Translations under genes and position numbers: made by a program | Notes under the pieces: model-generated | Database searches by the model: none | The model's input: the letters and a program-made list of their open reading frames with translations, nothing else | What the model was told of the DNA's origin: nothing | Assembly: GCF_910596095.1 (NCBI RefSeq) | Contig: NC_056539.1 | Span: 11,659,501-11,723,500 of the forward strand | Direction of reading: 5' to 3' | Origin: Thunnus maccoyii | Lineage: Eukaryota > Chordata > Actinopteri > Scombriformes > Scombridae | Length of the DNA stretch: 64,000 bases | In this document: positions 36,047-49,800 of the stretch, piece after piece | How positions within the stretch are numbered: position 1 is the first letter of the stretch | Layout of the letters: each line of letters begins with the position of its first letter

Positions 36047-39000
36047 TGAAGCACCTCCATGGCCCAGCCGGTTCTTCTGTCATAGATGCTCAGCAGAGAT
36101 CAGTCCTCGGCTTCCTGTAAGTACCACAGGCAGAAAGTAAAGGTGTGGACAGTTGAAGAACTAAAAAACACGGTAGTGTCGTTGTTACATTCATAGAAAT
36201 CGTTGTAGCAGCGGGGTCAACTGATAGCATGCTAACAGCTATTAGCTCGCTCCTACGAGATCCCGTTTATCATTTTAACGCTAGCTAGTGGTGGCTAGCT
36301 TGTTATCTAAATACTGGATCGAGCAGCGTAATAAAGATGAAAATGCTTAGTCATTACGCTCAGAATACTGCTGCTTTCCTTTTATAATGTGTTACAGCGT
36401 TTGGCGCGGTTATTCTTCGATTACTTTGTTTTTACGAGGCATAGTCTGTTAGCTAAATCCACTTGCAGTTACGTTAACTTAACACATAACACTGTCGCGT
36501 CTAGTTACTGACTTCAGCACTTGTTTTGATTAGTGAGACGCCATTAAAATTAGTCTGCCTTAAGATTTAGTGTATTGTCAGTCGCTTAGGTTACGTGAAT
36601 AATCCAGACGGTGAGCAGCAACAAAGCCATTGCGTCCTTTTCTTGTTTTGTCATTGACACAAGTGGCATACCTGTCACAGGCTAGAATGATCTGTCATAG
36701 AGCTGTAAAAGTACCCATCACAATGTCAAAGATCCACTACAGGCTGCTGCTGTGGTCGAATTAACATCTCATACATCTGGGTGCGAATGTTTTAGTCTGT
36801 GTTTTAGTTCAAGTTTATTTGCCATTTCAACTATAAAAAATACAGTTGATTGAAGTATGATTTCTCTTAAGACGAGTGTATAAATCAACAAAACATAGAA
36901 CCCACAAAGACAAAAACATTCACTTATGCACAAGATAACAGTAAACAATTTATAGCAGAATCAGAATCATGTTTATTGGCCCAGTATGTTTACATGCACA
37001 AGGAATTTGACTCCACTTCAGTGGCTCTCAGTGTAATAACACCCAAAACAACAATCTTCAGAAAGATATACCAGGAATGTCTGTAAACAGGTGAAGTACA
37101 TATAGGTATATATGTGTTCATAGAAACCGTTTCATCTGTTTATAGACACTCCTTGAGAGAGAGATGTTTAGGGATCAGAAAAGATCGTCAGAGTTTTGGA
37201 CTCCCAAGAAATTTAATGTTTTAGTATCACAATAAGTGGGACAATCGGTCACTCCTTCTTTGCTTGATGTTGCCATTTGCACATTATCTCTACAGGCTTT
37301 TGTCAGTATCTGTATTTAGTCACGTTTGTTACAGCTATAACTGTGTTAATCAGCAAAATCTAGCACAAACTTAACACTGCTTTTCTGTTTCTTATAGAGC
37401 AAGATTGATACATATGAAAAGGGTTATACATATATAATAATTGTAATTAATACAACAGTAATTGCAGTACTGACGTTAGTTTCACAGTTGGAGAAAAATG
37501 TACTTCATATTCTGCAAATTAACTTTGTTTTTATTCCTTCCCCAGTTAAGGTTGAGTCTAATGTGCTGGTTACTACTACAGCTTGATTTTTTTGTTTCTT
37601 TGTTTGTTTACAGGAGTATACATGTCCAAGATGTGAGTCTGGGTTTATTGAGGAGCTGCTGGAGGAGAGAAGGTGTGTATAAAGTGTATATTAAATTTAG
37701 TTTACTTCATGAAAGGTAGCATTTGCCCCCCAATTGTTGTTGTTTAGATAAATTTTGTTGCTTGTGATAATAAATGCCATTGCTAAGCTATCCATAGCAG
37801 TCCCTATTGCCCCCCATGATCCTTCATCTCATTTAAAGGTCTTTTCCAGGTTCAGTCAGACTTGTATGAATTAACTTGGTGCATTGACTGCCATACATTT
37901 TTCTTCTTCTTGCGTCAGATGGCAGCATACATCTTTTTTTGTTTTAATGTTGCATTACTGTTTTCTATTCTTTATCTTATTTTTCCAGCTATTTTCAATG
38001 TGTTAGTCACCTCACCAAGCAGAGTTTTAGATTGGGACTAAACATTTTCCATGAATGTGTAATCAGATGATCAAATGGAAATTGGAAGCAGCAGAACATC
38101 GTCATGTATTAGTAATGATGAAAACAATGAAATAACTTGTTCCTTTACTAAGTCAACACATAACTTCCATCTACTATCCATCTCCTGTTTAGTGCTGACA
38201 ATGGTTCCATGTCTACCATCTCCAGCGGGCCCCAGAACCAGCAACCATTTGAGGTTTTTAACTGATTATTTACTCAGACATCTCTATCACATTGCATTTT
38301 TATTGTCAACATTTCCTAAAACTGTTTCCATTGACATTTTTGCTTCTCTGGTCAGATTTAAAAGTGAAGTGGACATGACAGAAGTCATTTAGTGCTTGGC
38401 GCTTCTTTTACCACTACAGCCTCACTTTAGGCAGAACATTATATTGAATAATTAGGGGGAAGTTGACTTTGTCCTGCCGAAGATGCTTTGGCTTGATGGA
38501 TAGTGTGGGGTCAGTTTATTGGAGGACTTTTCATCGCAAAATACCAGGGCTGTAATAATACTGTTATATCAGTGAAAAGGGAAACATGTCTACATGAAGT
38601 GTATGACATTTCCATTGAGGTCACAGTGAAAAAAAATTCAATGCTTCAGGTGTGTTATATTGACCATGAATAGTTGTTGATGTAGTAGCTTGTTATTGTA
38701 GAGGCTTTTTTACCATAAAGATTACAGCAAATACAGACTCTATATACATCTTTTCTGTCTCCAGAATGCAGACCAGCACTTGTTTACATTCCCTTCTGGC
38801 TATGGTCAGTTTGCCCTGGGTGTCTTTGATGACAGCTTTGACTTTGGGGCTGGACTGGGAACCGAGGACAACCGTGATGCTGAAAACCGGCGGGAAAGGG
38901 AAACGGCATCACGGCAACGATATGGCGCCAGGCAACCGAGAAGTCGTCATGGTTCAAGACGACAAGCAGGGAGGAATGAGGGAGTTCCCACGTTAGAGGG

Positions 39001-40749
39001 GTAAGAAATATAGTCTGTGACTTGTGTTGCTGAGTCTCAGTCTCAGTCTCTGTTGATTTATAACATTTGGCACTGATCACTCTTTCCTCTGAGCTTTATT
39101 TCTGACATTCTTAACAGCCCCTCAATACACTCAGCAAAGTTTGCTTTCTCCTTCATTACATCTGTATCATGCTGCATGTTTTTCCTTTTGTAGAATCATT
39201 CAGCAGCTAGTGAATGGAATAATTGCACCTACTGCAATGCCAAATATTGGTGTTGGACCATGGTGAGTCTGGCTATGATAACCCAGAAAGCAAATCCTCA
39301 ACAATATGTGCTTTGTTTCTTCAGGTGTCTAATCCTTCATTGTTTTTTAAAGGGGTGTTCTTCACTCAAATCCTATGGATTATGCGTGGGGTGCTAATGG
39401 ACTAGATGCTATTATAACACAGGTATTTTTATTTAACCTTTCTATTGTTAACATTAAACTATAGTGCTATGATTAACTTGTGTTTAATAAGATTTTAGAT
39501 ATTGTGTAAGGAAATATATGGTACATTATATGCAACATACTGTATATGTCTCTAAATTTATTTTTGGATCCGTATCTTCCCTCTTCTTTAGTTATTAAAC
39601 CAGTTCGAGAACACGGGACCCCCACCTGCTGATAGGGATAAAATAAAAAGTCTTCCTACAGTACAAATAACAGATGAGCATGTTGGTAAGTTAATAATTC
39701 TTTTTTTTTCTTCTCACATCTTAGATATACTGTATTATTTACAAATTTGGACAGAAGTATAATTTTCTTCAAATAGATGGTTGTATGCTCTTATTACATT
39801 GCAGTATAATTTAATGCAATTACCATTTTGCCTGACATGTTGGTTTCAGCTGTTTGATTTTAACAGTTTCTCACATTATACTCTTCTGGTGACACAGACA
39901 AGTCTGTAGTCTTATAGAAATCATCCTCTGCTAAATGGTAAAAAAAAACAAAATTGCTTTTGGAAATTCAGACATTTATCCTTATCTGTTTGATTTATAA
40001 TTTCCGTAGTTACTTAACACACCCATCACATCAGATCAGATCAGGTTTTAGAGTGCGGGTTATGCAACTGCCACTTTATATAACTAATGACAACTCAAAC
40101 CAGTAGCATATCCTCCATCCCTCTTTCTGAAAATAAAACGTTTGCCATTTCATCTCATTTTAAGTTGGGCTTTACTGTGGCTGATTGGTTGTTGAAGACC
40201 ATGCTTTTCAGCTAATGTCAGGTCACTATTGGTAAAAAAACCACCCAGAACCAGTTGACAGATCATACTGGTATTTATTATCATCTTTATCAGTATTGTA
40301 TACATGTTCTGTCTTTCAGCTTCAGGATTGGAATGTCCAGTGTGTAAAGAAGATTACAGTGTTGGAGAAAACGTGAGGCAGCTCCCGTGCAATCACATGT
40401 TCCACAATGATTGCATAGTACCCTGGCTGGAACAGGTATTATAAATCAGATGTATATATAATTCTCTGTCAACTTAAATATTCACCAGTTGTCAGCTAAA
40501 CCTGTGGGGCAATAGCATCAGCAATGAGATGAAAACGGCTTAATGTTTTTACCACTTTTCTTTCTCCAGCATGACACGTGTCCAGTGTGCAGGAAAAGCT
40601 TGAGTGGACAGAACACAGCCACCAACCCTCCAGAACTATCAGGGATGAACTTTACCTCCTCCTCTTCTTCCTCCTCGTCCTCTTCATCTTCCTCTACCCC
40701 TCAGTCCTCAAGTTCAACCAGCAATGAGAACTCCACTGATAACTCATAG
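36042..40749 (+). CDS. rnf126: E3 ubiquitin-protein ligase RNF126, 9 exons
   Basis: Coding exons are 36042-36116, 37614-37672, 38193-38253, 38765-39000, 39194-39262, 39353-39422, 39592-39685, 40320-40435 and 40570-40749. Splice sites are GT-AG, phases are continuous, and the protein is 319 residues (human about 311-326). The N-terminal zinc ribbon uses C13, C16, C29 and C32 (FFCHRC ... YTCPRC), the site that in RNF126 binds BAG6 and ubiquitin. A middle conserved block follows ([71 protein letters not shown]). The RING-H2 domain uses C227, C230, C245, H247, H250, C253, C264 and C267. The C-terminus is a serine-rich tail. The family ubiquitinates mislocalised hydrophobic proteins delivered by BAG6 in the cytosol. 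The start is supported by A at -3 and G at +4 and by MAEA matching the family. Confidence 0.97.
36808..36866 (-). repeat. LINE 3'-end fragment in rnf126 intron 1
   Basis: TTCAAGTTTATTTGCCATTTC and the following AT-rich sequence resemble the inverted 3' end of L2-like fish LINEs. Too short to classify further. Confidence 0.4.
36957..37062 (-). repeat. L2-like LINE 3' tail in rnf126 intron 1
   Basis: Read on minus, the fragment ends in a (TGATTC)n-type tail. On plus it reads CAGAATCAGAATCATGTTTA, then TTGGCCCAGTATGTTTACA and AAGGAATTTGACTCC. This is the widespread 3' end of an L2-group LINE in teleosts. It is the same group as the nested LINE at 29160-30066 but a different subfamily. Confidence 0.7.
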
Positions 40750-41695
40750 AAGAACATTTGTCCATCTCACCCTATGAGCTATGAGTCTATAGCTCCTATG
40801 TTGCTGTACTTCAGAGCAGAGACCTCCAATGTCTCCCAGCAAATAGGGCAGAGACCTGAGTGCATCTGACCAGGAGCACTCAGAGGTAAGTGATACATGA
40901 GATCCATGTATTTCTGCCAGTCCTCTTGCTCCCACCTTCATCAGGAATCTGAACAAAGGAAGGGTGGAGGCCTGGAGTGCAGCTTCTGACAGGGAGGATG
41001 TGGAGAAGCATGGAAAAGGCTTCATCTGCCTGAATCACCTCATACAGGAGAGGAATCCAAAGGTAGAAGACTTGTGACAACAAGACAGTTGCTGTTCATT
41101 TCTTTTTTAAATCTCCAGACTTGTATGATTTAAAATGACCCACTTTTTGCTAATGAAGAAAAAAAGAAATGTACAGTTATTCTTTTTATAAGTAGCATTC
41201 ATATCTCACAGATAAGATGAACTTAAGTGCACTGTAGTGCACTGTTTAAGTGTGCACTTGATTTTCTTCATGGTTTGGAGGGATATTACATGTGATTCCT
41301 TTAATTCTCAACAAAATTGCAATTATTTTATTGTCAAGATCCACTTGCAGTTTTAAGATAACCAGACCAGATAACAGGTACCATTGTTTGCACTTGAAAT
41401 AATGCGTCAAATTGCAGTAATTTTGTGTTGTTTAGATAATGATGTGGATAAATAATCATTAATTAATTACACATGTAAGGCATTTTATATTTTATCCTGC
41501 AAGCCTAAAAATGTGGATCAGCTTTTCACATTATACACTTAGAAACATTTCGGTGCATTTGTGTATTTTAACTTAAAGGTAAATTAAATATTTTCTAAAG
41601 TTGCCAGTTGAAAAACTATTGATTTGCAGTATGAACATGTACAAAAAAACAAGAGAACTAATATTAAAATAAAGATGTTTGGGTGCTATCACTCA
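40750..41695 (+). other. rnf126: rnf126 3' untranslated region
   Basis: A canonical AATAAA lies at 41668-41673, about 920 nt after the stop codon, followed by a GT-rich stretch near 41720. Transcripts probably end close to 41690. Confidence 0.6.
41668..41673 (+). terminator. rnf126: rnf126 polyadenylation signal
   Basis: AATAAA with a downstream TGTGTGTAT stretch at about 41720. This is the first canonical signal after the stop codon that has a G/T-rich follow-on. Confidence 0.55.
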
Positions 41696-43660
41696 AAATA
41701 CATGTAAATCATTTTCATTGTGTGTGTATTTATACTATTCTTTGAAGGGCTAATTGTCATGAATTTAATATCAGCAACTCATAAAATGGACTTTTAAACA
41801 TTCTGCTGCAAAATGGACCTCTTGTTTCATGAACTGATTGTAACTATGAACAAAAGTGTTTTAACTGTTTGTAAACCGCCACTGGGACTAAGTCAGTTTT
41901 CTTTTGCTATGCTGGTTGTGTGCTGCTGTGGTTTAACACTAGATGGGAGTACAGTAAACAAAACAAACAGGAAATTAAAGAAATTTGATGAATTGGTACA
42001 GCTAATGTGCTATAATTGAGCAAAAAATAATAGATTCGAAAATAATAAAATAAACATTTAATGGCAAACAGGCAAGTCATGAGATGTACTGGTCTGTACT
42101 GGTCCCAGACCCTTAATGATGTATTAGAGGTTCTTAGAACAACCAAGCATCACTGAGGGAACAATAACATCATTAACAAACACTGCTGGAAGTGTTTTCA
42201 ATGCATAATAAGATGTTGAGATCATTTTGTACTTTCAAAATAGGGCTTGGTCCAAAGGAATGCACATAGTAAACAGGTCTATATTAAATCCTTCAATGGG
42301 GTGCTTGCCTGCCAAATTTTATCAATAAGGCAATAAATGCAGCTTCCTTTCATTGTTAGGCCATATGGGTGTATTTCCTCCACATTGTACCTCTCTTCTC
42401 CCCTTGACTTTAGATTCAAAGGGCTTCAATCTAAAGGGATTGTTGTTATGGACAGAACATTAGTCCAGGTCAAAGGCTAATGGATGCACTGGACTTGTGC
42501 CTTTGGGTTTGACTTTACAATGTGAAATCAATGATTCTTTTCTTTTTTTTTTTTTTTTTTAAGATTGTGGTTAACTGTACAATACGTTTTTGTGCCCTTA
42601 GAATAACCTTTGAAATATGACAAACTGTTTGAGATTTAGTTACTCCAGATACAATGTCTAGAACTACCATATTGTTAATATTGTGAATAAGTATTTTCAA
42701 TAGCTTGGCAGCTCTTTTTGTCTTTTCATTCTCTTCAGCATGACACATTTTGGGATTTTCTTCCATTCTTTCTTATACATTCACTCAAACTTGTTCAAAT
42801 TGATTGGGAATATCTAGATAATAATCCCAAATTAATTCCACAGAATTTCACCAGGATTGAAGACTGGCTGGTCAAGAATTTGTCTTATATGCTTTTTTTC
42901 ATTGTTTCCTTCTACAAATCTCAATTTTATTGACTGTGGGGGGTCCATGGCAAGATTTCTATAATCGGCATATTTTGTGCTAAAATTTTAATTGTTGTGT
43001 CTCTCTTTATGTGCTTTTTTTTTTTTTACAAACTCTAGCTTTGATCCCCATGGTCATCAGTTGCCTTACAAGAAAGAATGGATTTTTTGAATTGTTAAAG
43101 TGTCATGTCCTATACCCTCTGAATGAGTTTCTTCTAGCCCGGTTGGTCAGAGTGGATTACATGGTAAAGAAAGTGTTTGTATTTTCTTGTTTTTGTCTAA
43201 GTTTCCTAAAGATCGAACCTACACTCCTGTAAGTATCCAGCACATTAGAATTGAATCATGTTCTTACCCAATAATTGTGTCTTTGGATTTTGCACAGTTC
43301 CTTGCACTTAATGGCAGAGTTTTTGCTCTGACATACACATCTTGATGACTTTACTTCAGACACTGTCTTGAGATAACACGTTAGACTTGTGAATGTGTAA
43401 TATAAAATATTTTGAGTAGTTAGAAATGTGCTACTGAATAGTGACATGATTCATATTTTAAATTTAATCAATCTTTGCTCCTCTTAAGCTCAGACATTGC
43501 CTGTCAAAAATATCTTTTTTTATGTACTATCTTTTTGTTGAGTTTTTGTAAAAAAAAAAAATCTCCGTGTTTAAATATGAATCAGGCTTACGGTTTGCTA
43601 AATTACATAAACATATGATCATTAAATAGGTTTAAATGGCTTAAGTGAAGACCAATGTAA
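41696..43660. other. Intergenic region between rnf126 and bsg
   Basis: About 2 kb with no recognised gene. It contains T runs (42541-42560 and about 43017-43028). The open frame 43011-43232 has no recognisable motif. No FGF22 or POLRMT exon was found. Confidence 0.5.
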
Positions 43661-43666
43661 CTCATT

Positions 43667-43707
43667 TGACGTAACCACGCCTCTAAATAATACGTCATGT
43701 GTACGTG
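43667..43707 (+). promoter_or_regulatory. bsg: CRE-like and HRE-like motifs in the bsg promoter
   Basis: TGACGTAA (43667-43674) and TACGTCAT (43691-43698) are CRE/ATF-type sites on opposite strands, and TACGTG (43702-43707) contains the hypoxia-response core RCGTG. They lie about 190-230 bp upstream of the bsg start codon, where a promoter is expected. Mammalian BSG is reported to respond to HIF, so the HRE match is plausible. These are motif matches only. Confidence 0.35.
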
Positions 43708-43893
43708 CTTATCAGGGCGTATGCGTGAGGTGCAACTAGAGGACGAGCAAGAGCAACTACAGCGGTTCCAGTGTCGGACATTCAGCTTGTACATCCTGCT
43801 GGAAGTTCGCAAGGAGAGAGGGGAAATCCTGCCCGCTGCAGCGTTAGTTAACGTTGTATTTATTCGACGGTCTAGTAATCTAGATTATCAACG

Positions 43894-46800
43894 ATGAAGT
43901 TACTTTGGGCTGTCAGTGCCCTTCTGTTGTGCTGTTGGCGAGCCAATGCGTCCACAGGTAAGATTTTTGTCAGCCATGTTGGTTGAAGATGTAGACTTTA
44001 CCCTGACTACGGACATTTAAAAATGTTGATTCAGCCTCTGGATTTGATGGCGTTATGATAGTGATGTTTTTTTCGATGTCGAATACCTCCTTCGACAGCT
44101 ATTAATACAAAATTTAAAACACGTTATCCAGCGTCATGAAGAAACAAGCTCATATTAGCGTCAGTAGGCGTAAGTTAGCTTCATAGCTAACGACGTAAAT
44201 TGCAGTTCTGAAAACCCTTTCGGACGATTGACCGACCATTTCGTGACTAACGTTTACAAAAAAGCAGTAACGGCGAATGTGTGTGTGTGTTATTTTTTCG
44301 AACAATTGTCTTTTTCTGTTATTCTTTTACTGAAAGGGATTTTGATGTTTGCCGAACGTTGGCAAATGTAACCGGTCATGTGAGCTCTAACGTTAATAAT
44401 CGTGTGATGGTTTGCTGTTGTTGACAGTTTAAGTTGCCGTTGCGTAACGCTACGAAGGCTTGCTATCCATTAGTAGTTAACGCCAGGTCAACTGTCGTTT
44501 TCACTGACCTAGCTAGGCCACGTTCTTCAATACCGCCATAATGCTAAAACAATCCTAGTTTCAACCGTATGACTTTCATTTTTTGTCAGTGTCTCCAGCT
44601 TTGTGACAGCCGGCTCGCAGTATGGACAGCCTCCCCCAATGAGCAATAACTGTCTTGTTCTGATTAAACAGTCATCTTTGAGTTAACCAGTAGGCCCAAT
44701 CTACGTCAACTGTCATAATATAGCATCTCGAGCTGTCTCCCGCAACTTGTTTTTAGTACATTCACATTTATTAAAGTGTTGCGAGCCTCCACGTGTCGGG
44801 GCCTGTGCTTCCTATCAGTTTATCCACCTGGATTGCCATTATAAAACAATTAATAAAGAGCTGACTAAGTTGAAATTAATTATTAGGCAAATGACAGCCA
44901 TAAAAACTGAGGAGTCACTGGTAAAAACATGCATACCACTAAGAATCAGGTGGAAGTGATGGTCAAAGGTACTTTGAATATCTTTTTATATCTTAGTCTT
45001 AGATAATATCTAAAGATAATATCTTATTTATCTTTAGTAATCAGTGAATATCTTAAGTATAGATTATAAATTGGCCTAACAACTGTTGTCTGTCTTTTTT
45101 TTTTTTTTTTTTTTTGCTCAAGAGTATCCCAATGAGCCTGTAAGCCTCAAAATATGGTCCACACATTACACAACATCTACATCTAGGCGGCAGATTCAGT
45201 AGATGTATTCAGTTGTGTAAAAATGTTCTTGTTTTTATCACCTTAATGACATTAATACTTTTGTTACTATTTGAAATTGAGTAAATTTGAAATTCCCTTG
45301 ATAAACTAACATTTTCTTCAGTATTGCATTTGACAAATTGGGGAGTCACCCACTGTAAGTAGACGTAAAAGTACCCTGAGTCATTTTCCCCTTTGTGATT
45401 TCATCACCTCAAGGAAATGAAGAAAGCGGTGCACGTACAAATGAAATATGCTCTTTAATCATATGTACCCTTTATTTGACTTTGTTTTCTAAATCATGGG
45501 TAAAACATTACCTTTATTTTGCAGACAATACGTACCAGCAACCAGACTGTTAATGAATGTTTTTTACTTGTGCACTTAAGTGAAACACATATAAAGAGAT
45601 ACAACTCAGGTTATCCTGCTTTGGATTATGACAGCCTGGAGTAGATGAGGAGTAAAATTAGATTTCCCTAGAGTTTCAGCTTCTTCTCGAGCTTAACTTT
45701 GGCATTAAAAGTAGGTTACCAGGCAGACAGGTAGACAAGGCTACTACGTCTGGAAAAAGGCAGGAAAAGCCAGTTTTTCCACATATGCTTGTTACTTTAG
45801 TTTTAGTCCCAGTAATTTAGCAAATGATGTTTAATAAGGACTCATTTTGGTATTAACCACCATTTGAGACTCCAGCTGCTTAACCTGCTTTCACCTAAAT
45901 TATCCTTAATCATGATAAAAGCCTGTGGTCTAAGCAGTAGCACTGATACTGAGGTGTGAGTTAACATCCCTCTAACAGTAATGACAAATGTGTGCTGATC
46001 CATCACAGATGAATGATTACATCGGTTGGCACACTCCACATATATGGACAAAATGATCAGATGAAAAGATCAGGCCACATCCAACGGATTTATGTGGGTT
46101 TAAAGTGAGAAATATCTCACCCCCTCACATGAAGTGGTTTATGTCTAAGCAGTGACCATACAAGGCTGAAATGAAGGCTTGAAACAGCCCCCTTAAACAA
46201 TGTGTTTGTATCCTTGAGTTTTCATTTCTTTCATCATGCTGGAACAGCTGGCATCCATTTTCTATTCGAAAGGACATTAAGTTGTACTAGCTATCCCTGT
46301 TCAGCTGGAAAATGTCAATATTTTCCGTTAAGCGAGTGTTGAAAGTGGCCTGAGGATAACATGTTTCTCCCTTGTCTTTTCACGAGGCTGAGTAAATGCT
46401 GAGTTGTTAATTTTCAACCAGCTTGCTGAATGGGGAAAAACGAACACAGGCTTTCTATGAAGATAAAGCATGTATCCCCATAGTTTGGGTTTATTTGCCC
46501 CTTTCTACATTTTTGTTCTTAACAAATATCATGGTATTGTATGAGATAAAATATTTAATCTTTTTTCCTTTATGGTAACCTTATTAATTTTCAGCCCTTT
46601 TTTTTTTGCATTTGTTTAGGCCATTGAGCTTGTTGTTGACCATCGCTAAACATAATACTGACTTTGGAATTTGTCTTCTGAAGGGGCTCAAAACACATGG
46701 AGCAGATTCTCATGTTATAGAGTAACAGGTTATAGGCGGTAAATTATACTCTCAAGATTCTTGTGGCTTGCACCTAATCACAGTTGTGACTGGGACCTTG

Positions 46801-49800
46801 ACTATATTTAATGTTGAACTTTTGTAAAGCATGTGGCATGAAGTTGACCTTTGGTAATAGTGGAGAGGTAACCCAAAGCTAAACACGTTACATGATACAC
46901 ATGTAACTGGGGCTCTTGTTGGCCAGTCTTTGTTTTGCGTTAAATTGATATCTGCTCTTTTTCATAAGTTAGTGATTGTTGGGTTTTAGCTCTTACTGTG
47001 CTGTTGTTTTTCTTGTTGGCGCTGGGTACCGTGGGGCCAGCGTAGGTTTTGCTCTGGTTCGTGTTAGTCTAGTATTGTTTCTGTGAGGAGGGGCGCAAGC
47101 TTACGGCCTGTTGGCCTGTGGTGTGAGAATTCCTCCCTGGACCCACCTAAATGTATAATTACAGATGCACTGACTGCAATTTTCTTGTTCGATCGCATTT
47201 TTTCTTAAGTCTGACCAGCTGATTCCAACTTTGTCCAATTCCGATTTTTTTCTTTTTTTTAATAAATAACTATAATTGACAGCATACACAAACATTTTTG
47301 CAACTTTTCTTTAATGGAAAACTCAGTTGTATGTTCATAAGAAAACATTGTTATATAAAACATTAACAGTGTTTGGTTTTCTAACAACATGATGAACTTT
47401 AAGGTTCACTGAATTCAACTCAAACTAAAAATACCAATAAAATATTTGCAGATAAACCCTGGTGGGTGCCAGAAAGTACTTTCCCACCATTTTTCCACCT
47501 ATAATATTTTGTCATTTCCTAAATATTCTTTTTTTAGTATAATCAAAAAACACTTTACTTATATAGCAAATATCAAGTCTCATGTTATTTTAATAGTGAT
47601 TTGTACCACTCAACGGGTGTACAGTTTTTTCACTCTGCTCTACTTATTTGGTCATCATATCTAGATTAATAATATTTATCAGCTGTATTAATTCAAATTT
47701 ACTATTTTATATTTTTCCCTACAGATTGAAACACAGCAGGATTTATGTCATTGTGTCAGAGAAAGAGGTTAAATTAATTAAATATAAACAAAAACAGCAG
47801 CAGTATTAACAGCAGAGTCACACCTCAGCTGATTTTCAATAAAACAAACCTTTTTTAAAAAGTAAAATAACCTGGTTTCAGGTAAACTGTGTGTTAACAG
47901 CTGAAAACGTTCCGGTGTGTAAACTCTTTGTTTTATATATAATATATAGGCTATTTTTGGGCTGGACCGACTCATCATCTGTCCCATCTTGAGCAGACCC
48001 GGGATGGTCCGGATCGTTGCTTAGCTAAACACACTAACCACTGTCGGGTGACACTTGGCTCATCAGAGAAGAGTCTATCAGTCTAACATGTTACGTGCAT
48101 GTGCGAAAGCTTTCATGTTTTTTTTTTGTTCTGTTTTTTTTTAATTTAATTATGTGATTTGCTTTTCATTTCAACTTCATCTGCTTTGCTTTTCATATTT
48201 TGTTTCATTCATTGCATATTGTTTTGAATTCACAGGAATGCTATTGGATGCTTTTAATGTTTTTGTTATTTCTTTTGTTCATTTGCTGTGATCATCTGTA
48301 GGGATGTCTCCATCAAGCTTCTTTACCAACAATTCCAACATCTAGTATTAATTGAGTAAAGTAAGGTTGGCAGTAGGGCTTTGTCATCTGGTGTACAACT
48401 GGATTCAAAGCCTTGAATTTGCTTACAACTATATAAAGGCTCTTAATTTGGTCAGTTAAACTGACCATTGATAGTAGATTAAGTTCATCACAAATAGGCA
48501 ATGTATATCACCCCAAACCTATCACTAGTCTGCCCTCGTAGTAATATCAGTATTGATCAATACAATTCAAATAGAAAACAGAATCACAAACGACAGCCTC
48601 CAAAATGAAACGTTGAATTGACATCTCTTTTAAAAAACCTTTACAAAAACCTAATGTTTAGAACCCATTTGTTTTAGACAGAATTATTTTTAGGTAGATG
48701 TACATAAATTGGAAGCTCAGGTTGGTTCGGGTCATCCCTACTTGTCTTTTTTTTGTTGCATTTCTCATTTTTGTCTTAATGGGTCAGAGCACCAGGAATG
48801 ATCAAAACATTTCCAAAATAATTGGTTGGACATGTTGCTCTGATCTATGCCTTTTCTATGTGCTTACTTTCATATTTCAGTTTTATTAACTTTGTTTTTT
48901 TTTTCTTTCTCTTTCCTACTTGCCTGGTTTTTCTTCCATCACTGCCTTTTTATCACCAATTCATGAAATCACCTGGCTTGCTTTAAATCAACCACATCCA
49001 AAATCTCTTAAAATCTGTCTGCTGGGCTGACTGTAAACGGTGCTCAGCGGGTTTTATCAAGTCTCCCCTCTCTCAGACGAAGCTGATTAATGACAGCGCA
49101 GAGCTGCATTGCGAGGTAATAGGGAGCCCCATTCCTGAGGTGCAGTGGTGGTTTATAGAGGGCGAAGAGCCCAACGAGACCTTCACCCAGCTTTTTGACG
49201 GGGCACGTGATGACCGTGTGCAAATAAATGCCACATATATTACACATGCCACTAGCACCATTCACCTCACTAGCCTCACCCTCGACGACTCAGGCACTTA
49301 TGAGTGCCGCGCTTCCAACGACCCCGACCGCAATGAACTGAAGAAGACGCCAAAAATCAAGTGGATCCGCTCGCAGGCAAACATTATTGTGATCGAAAGT
49401 GAGTGGCAGAGGAAGCATGAGGAGACTCAGGTCAAAGTAGCTTGGCTGTTATCTCCTCATTAGTGAAGTCCTGGACATTCAGCTCCTGTTACACTCAACT
49501 CCCATGCTTCCCGGTCCAATACCCTGCTCATCCCGCTTCACCCCGTATACACACTCCCTCTCCTCTCCTGAAAAACGTCCTGTAGTAGAGCAAAACCTGG
49601 TCATTAAGCGTAGCCGGGCTGCTCCCTAATCCTTTTATTACCTGATATAGAATATGTCTTCAGTCTGATGCCTTTTTTTTCCCCATGTCAAGGCTTAGGT
49701 ACCATTATGATGGGTTTCTTGTATATAATACTGGTCATAAGGTTGGAAGTCTGCAAATGGCTCATGTTGGAAAATTATTGTATGAAGAAAGTGTGAATAT

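Larger units (their letters stand above)
43958..49047 (+). other. bsg: bsg intron 1 (5.1 kb), repeat-bearing
   Basis: This is the largest bsg intron. It contains T runs (about 45092-45117), AT-rich near-repeats of ATATCTTA phrases at about 44980-45060, a degenerate repeat at about 47150-48060 and a hAT-like element at 48300-48741. No nested gene was recognised. Confidence 0.6.
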
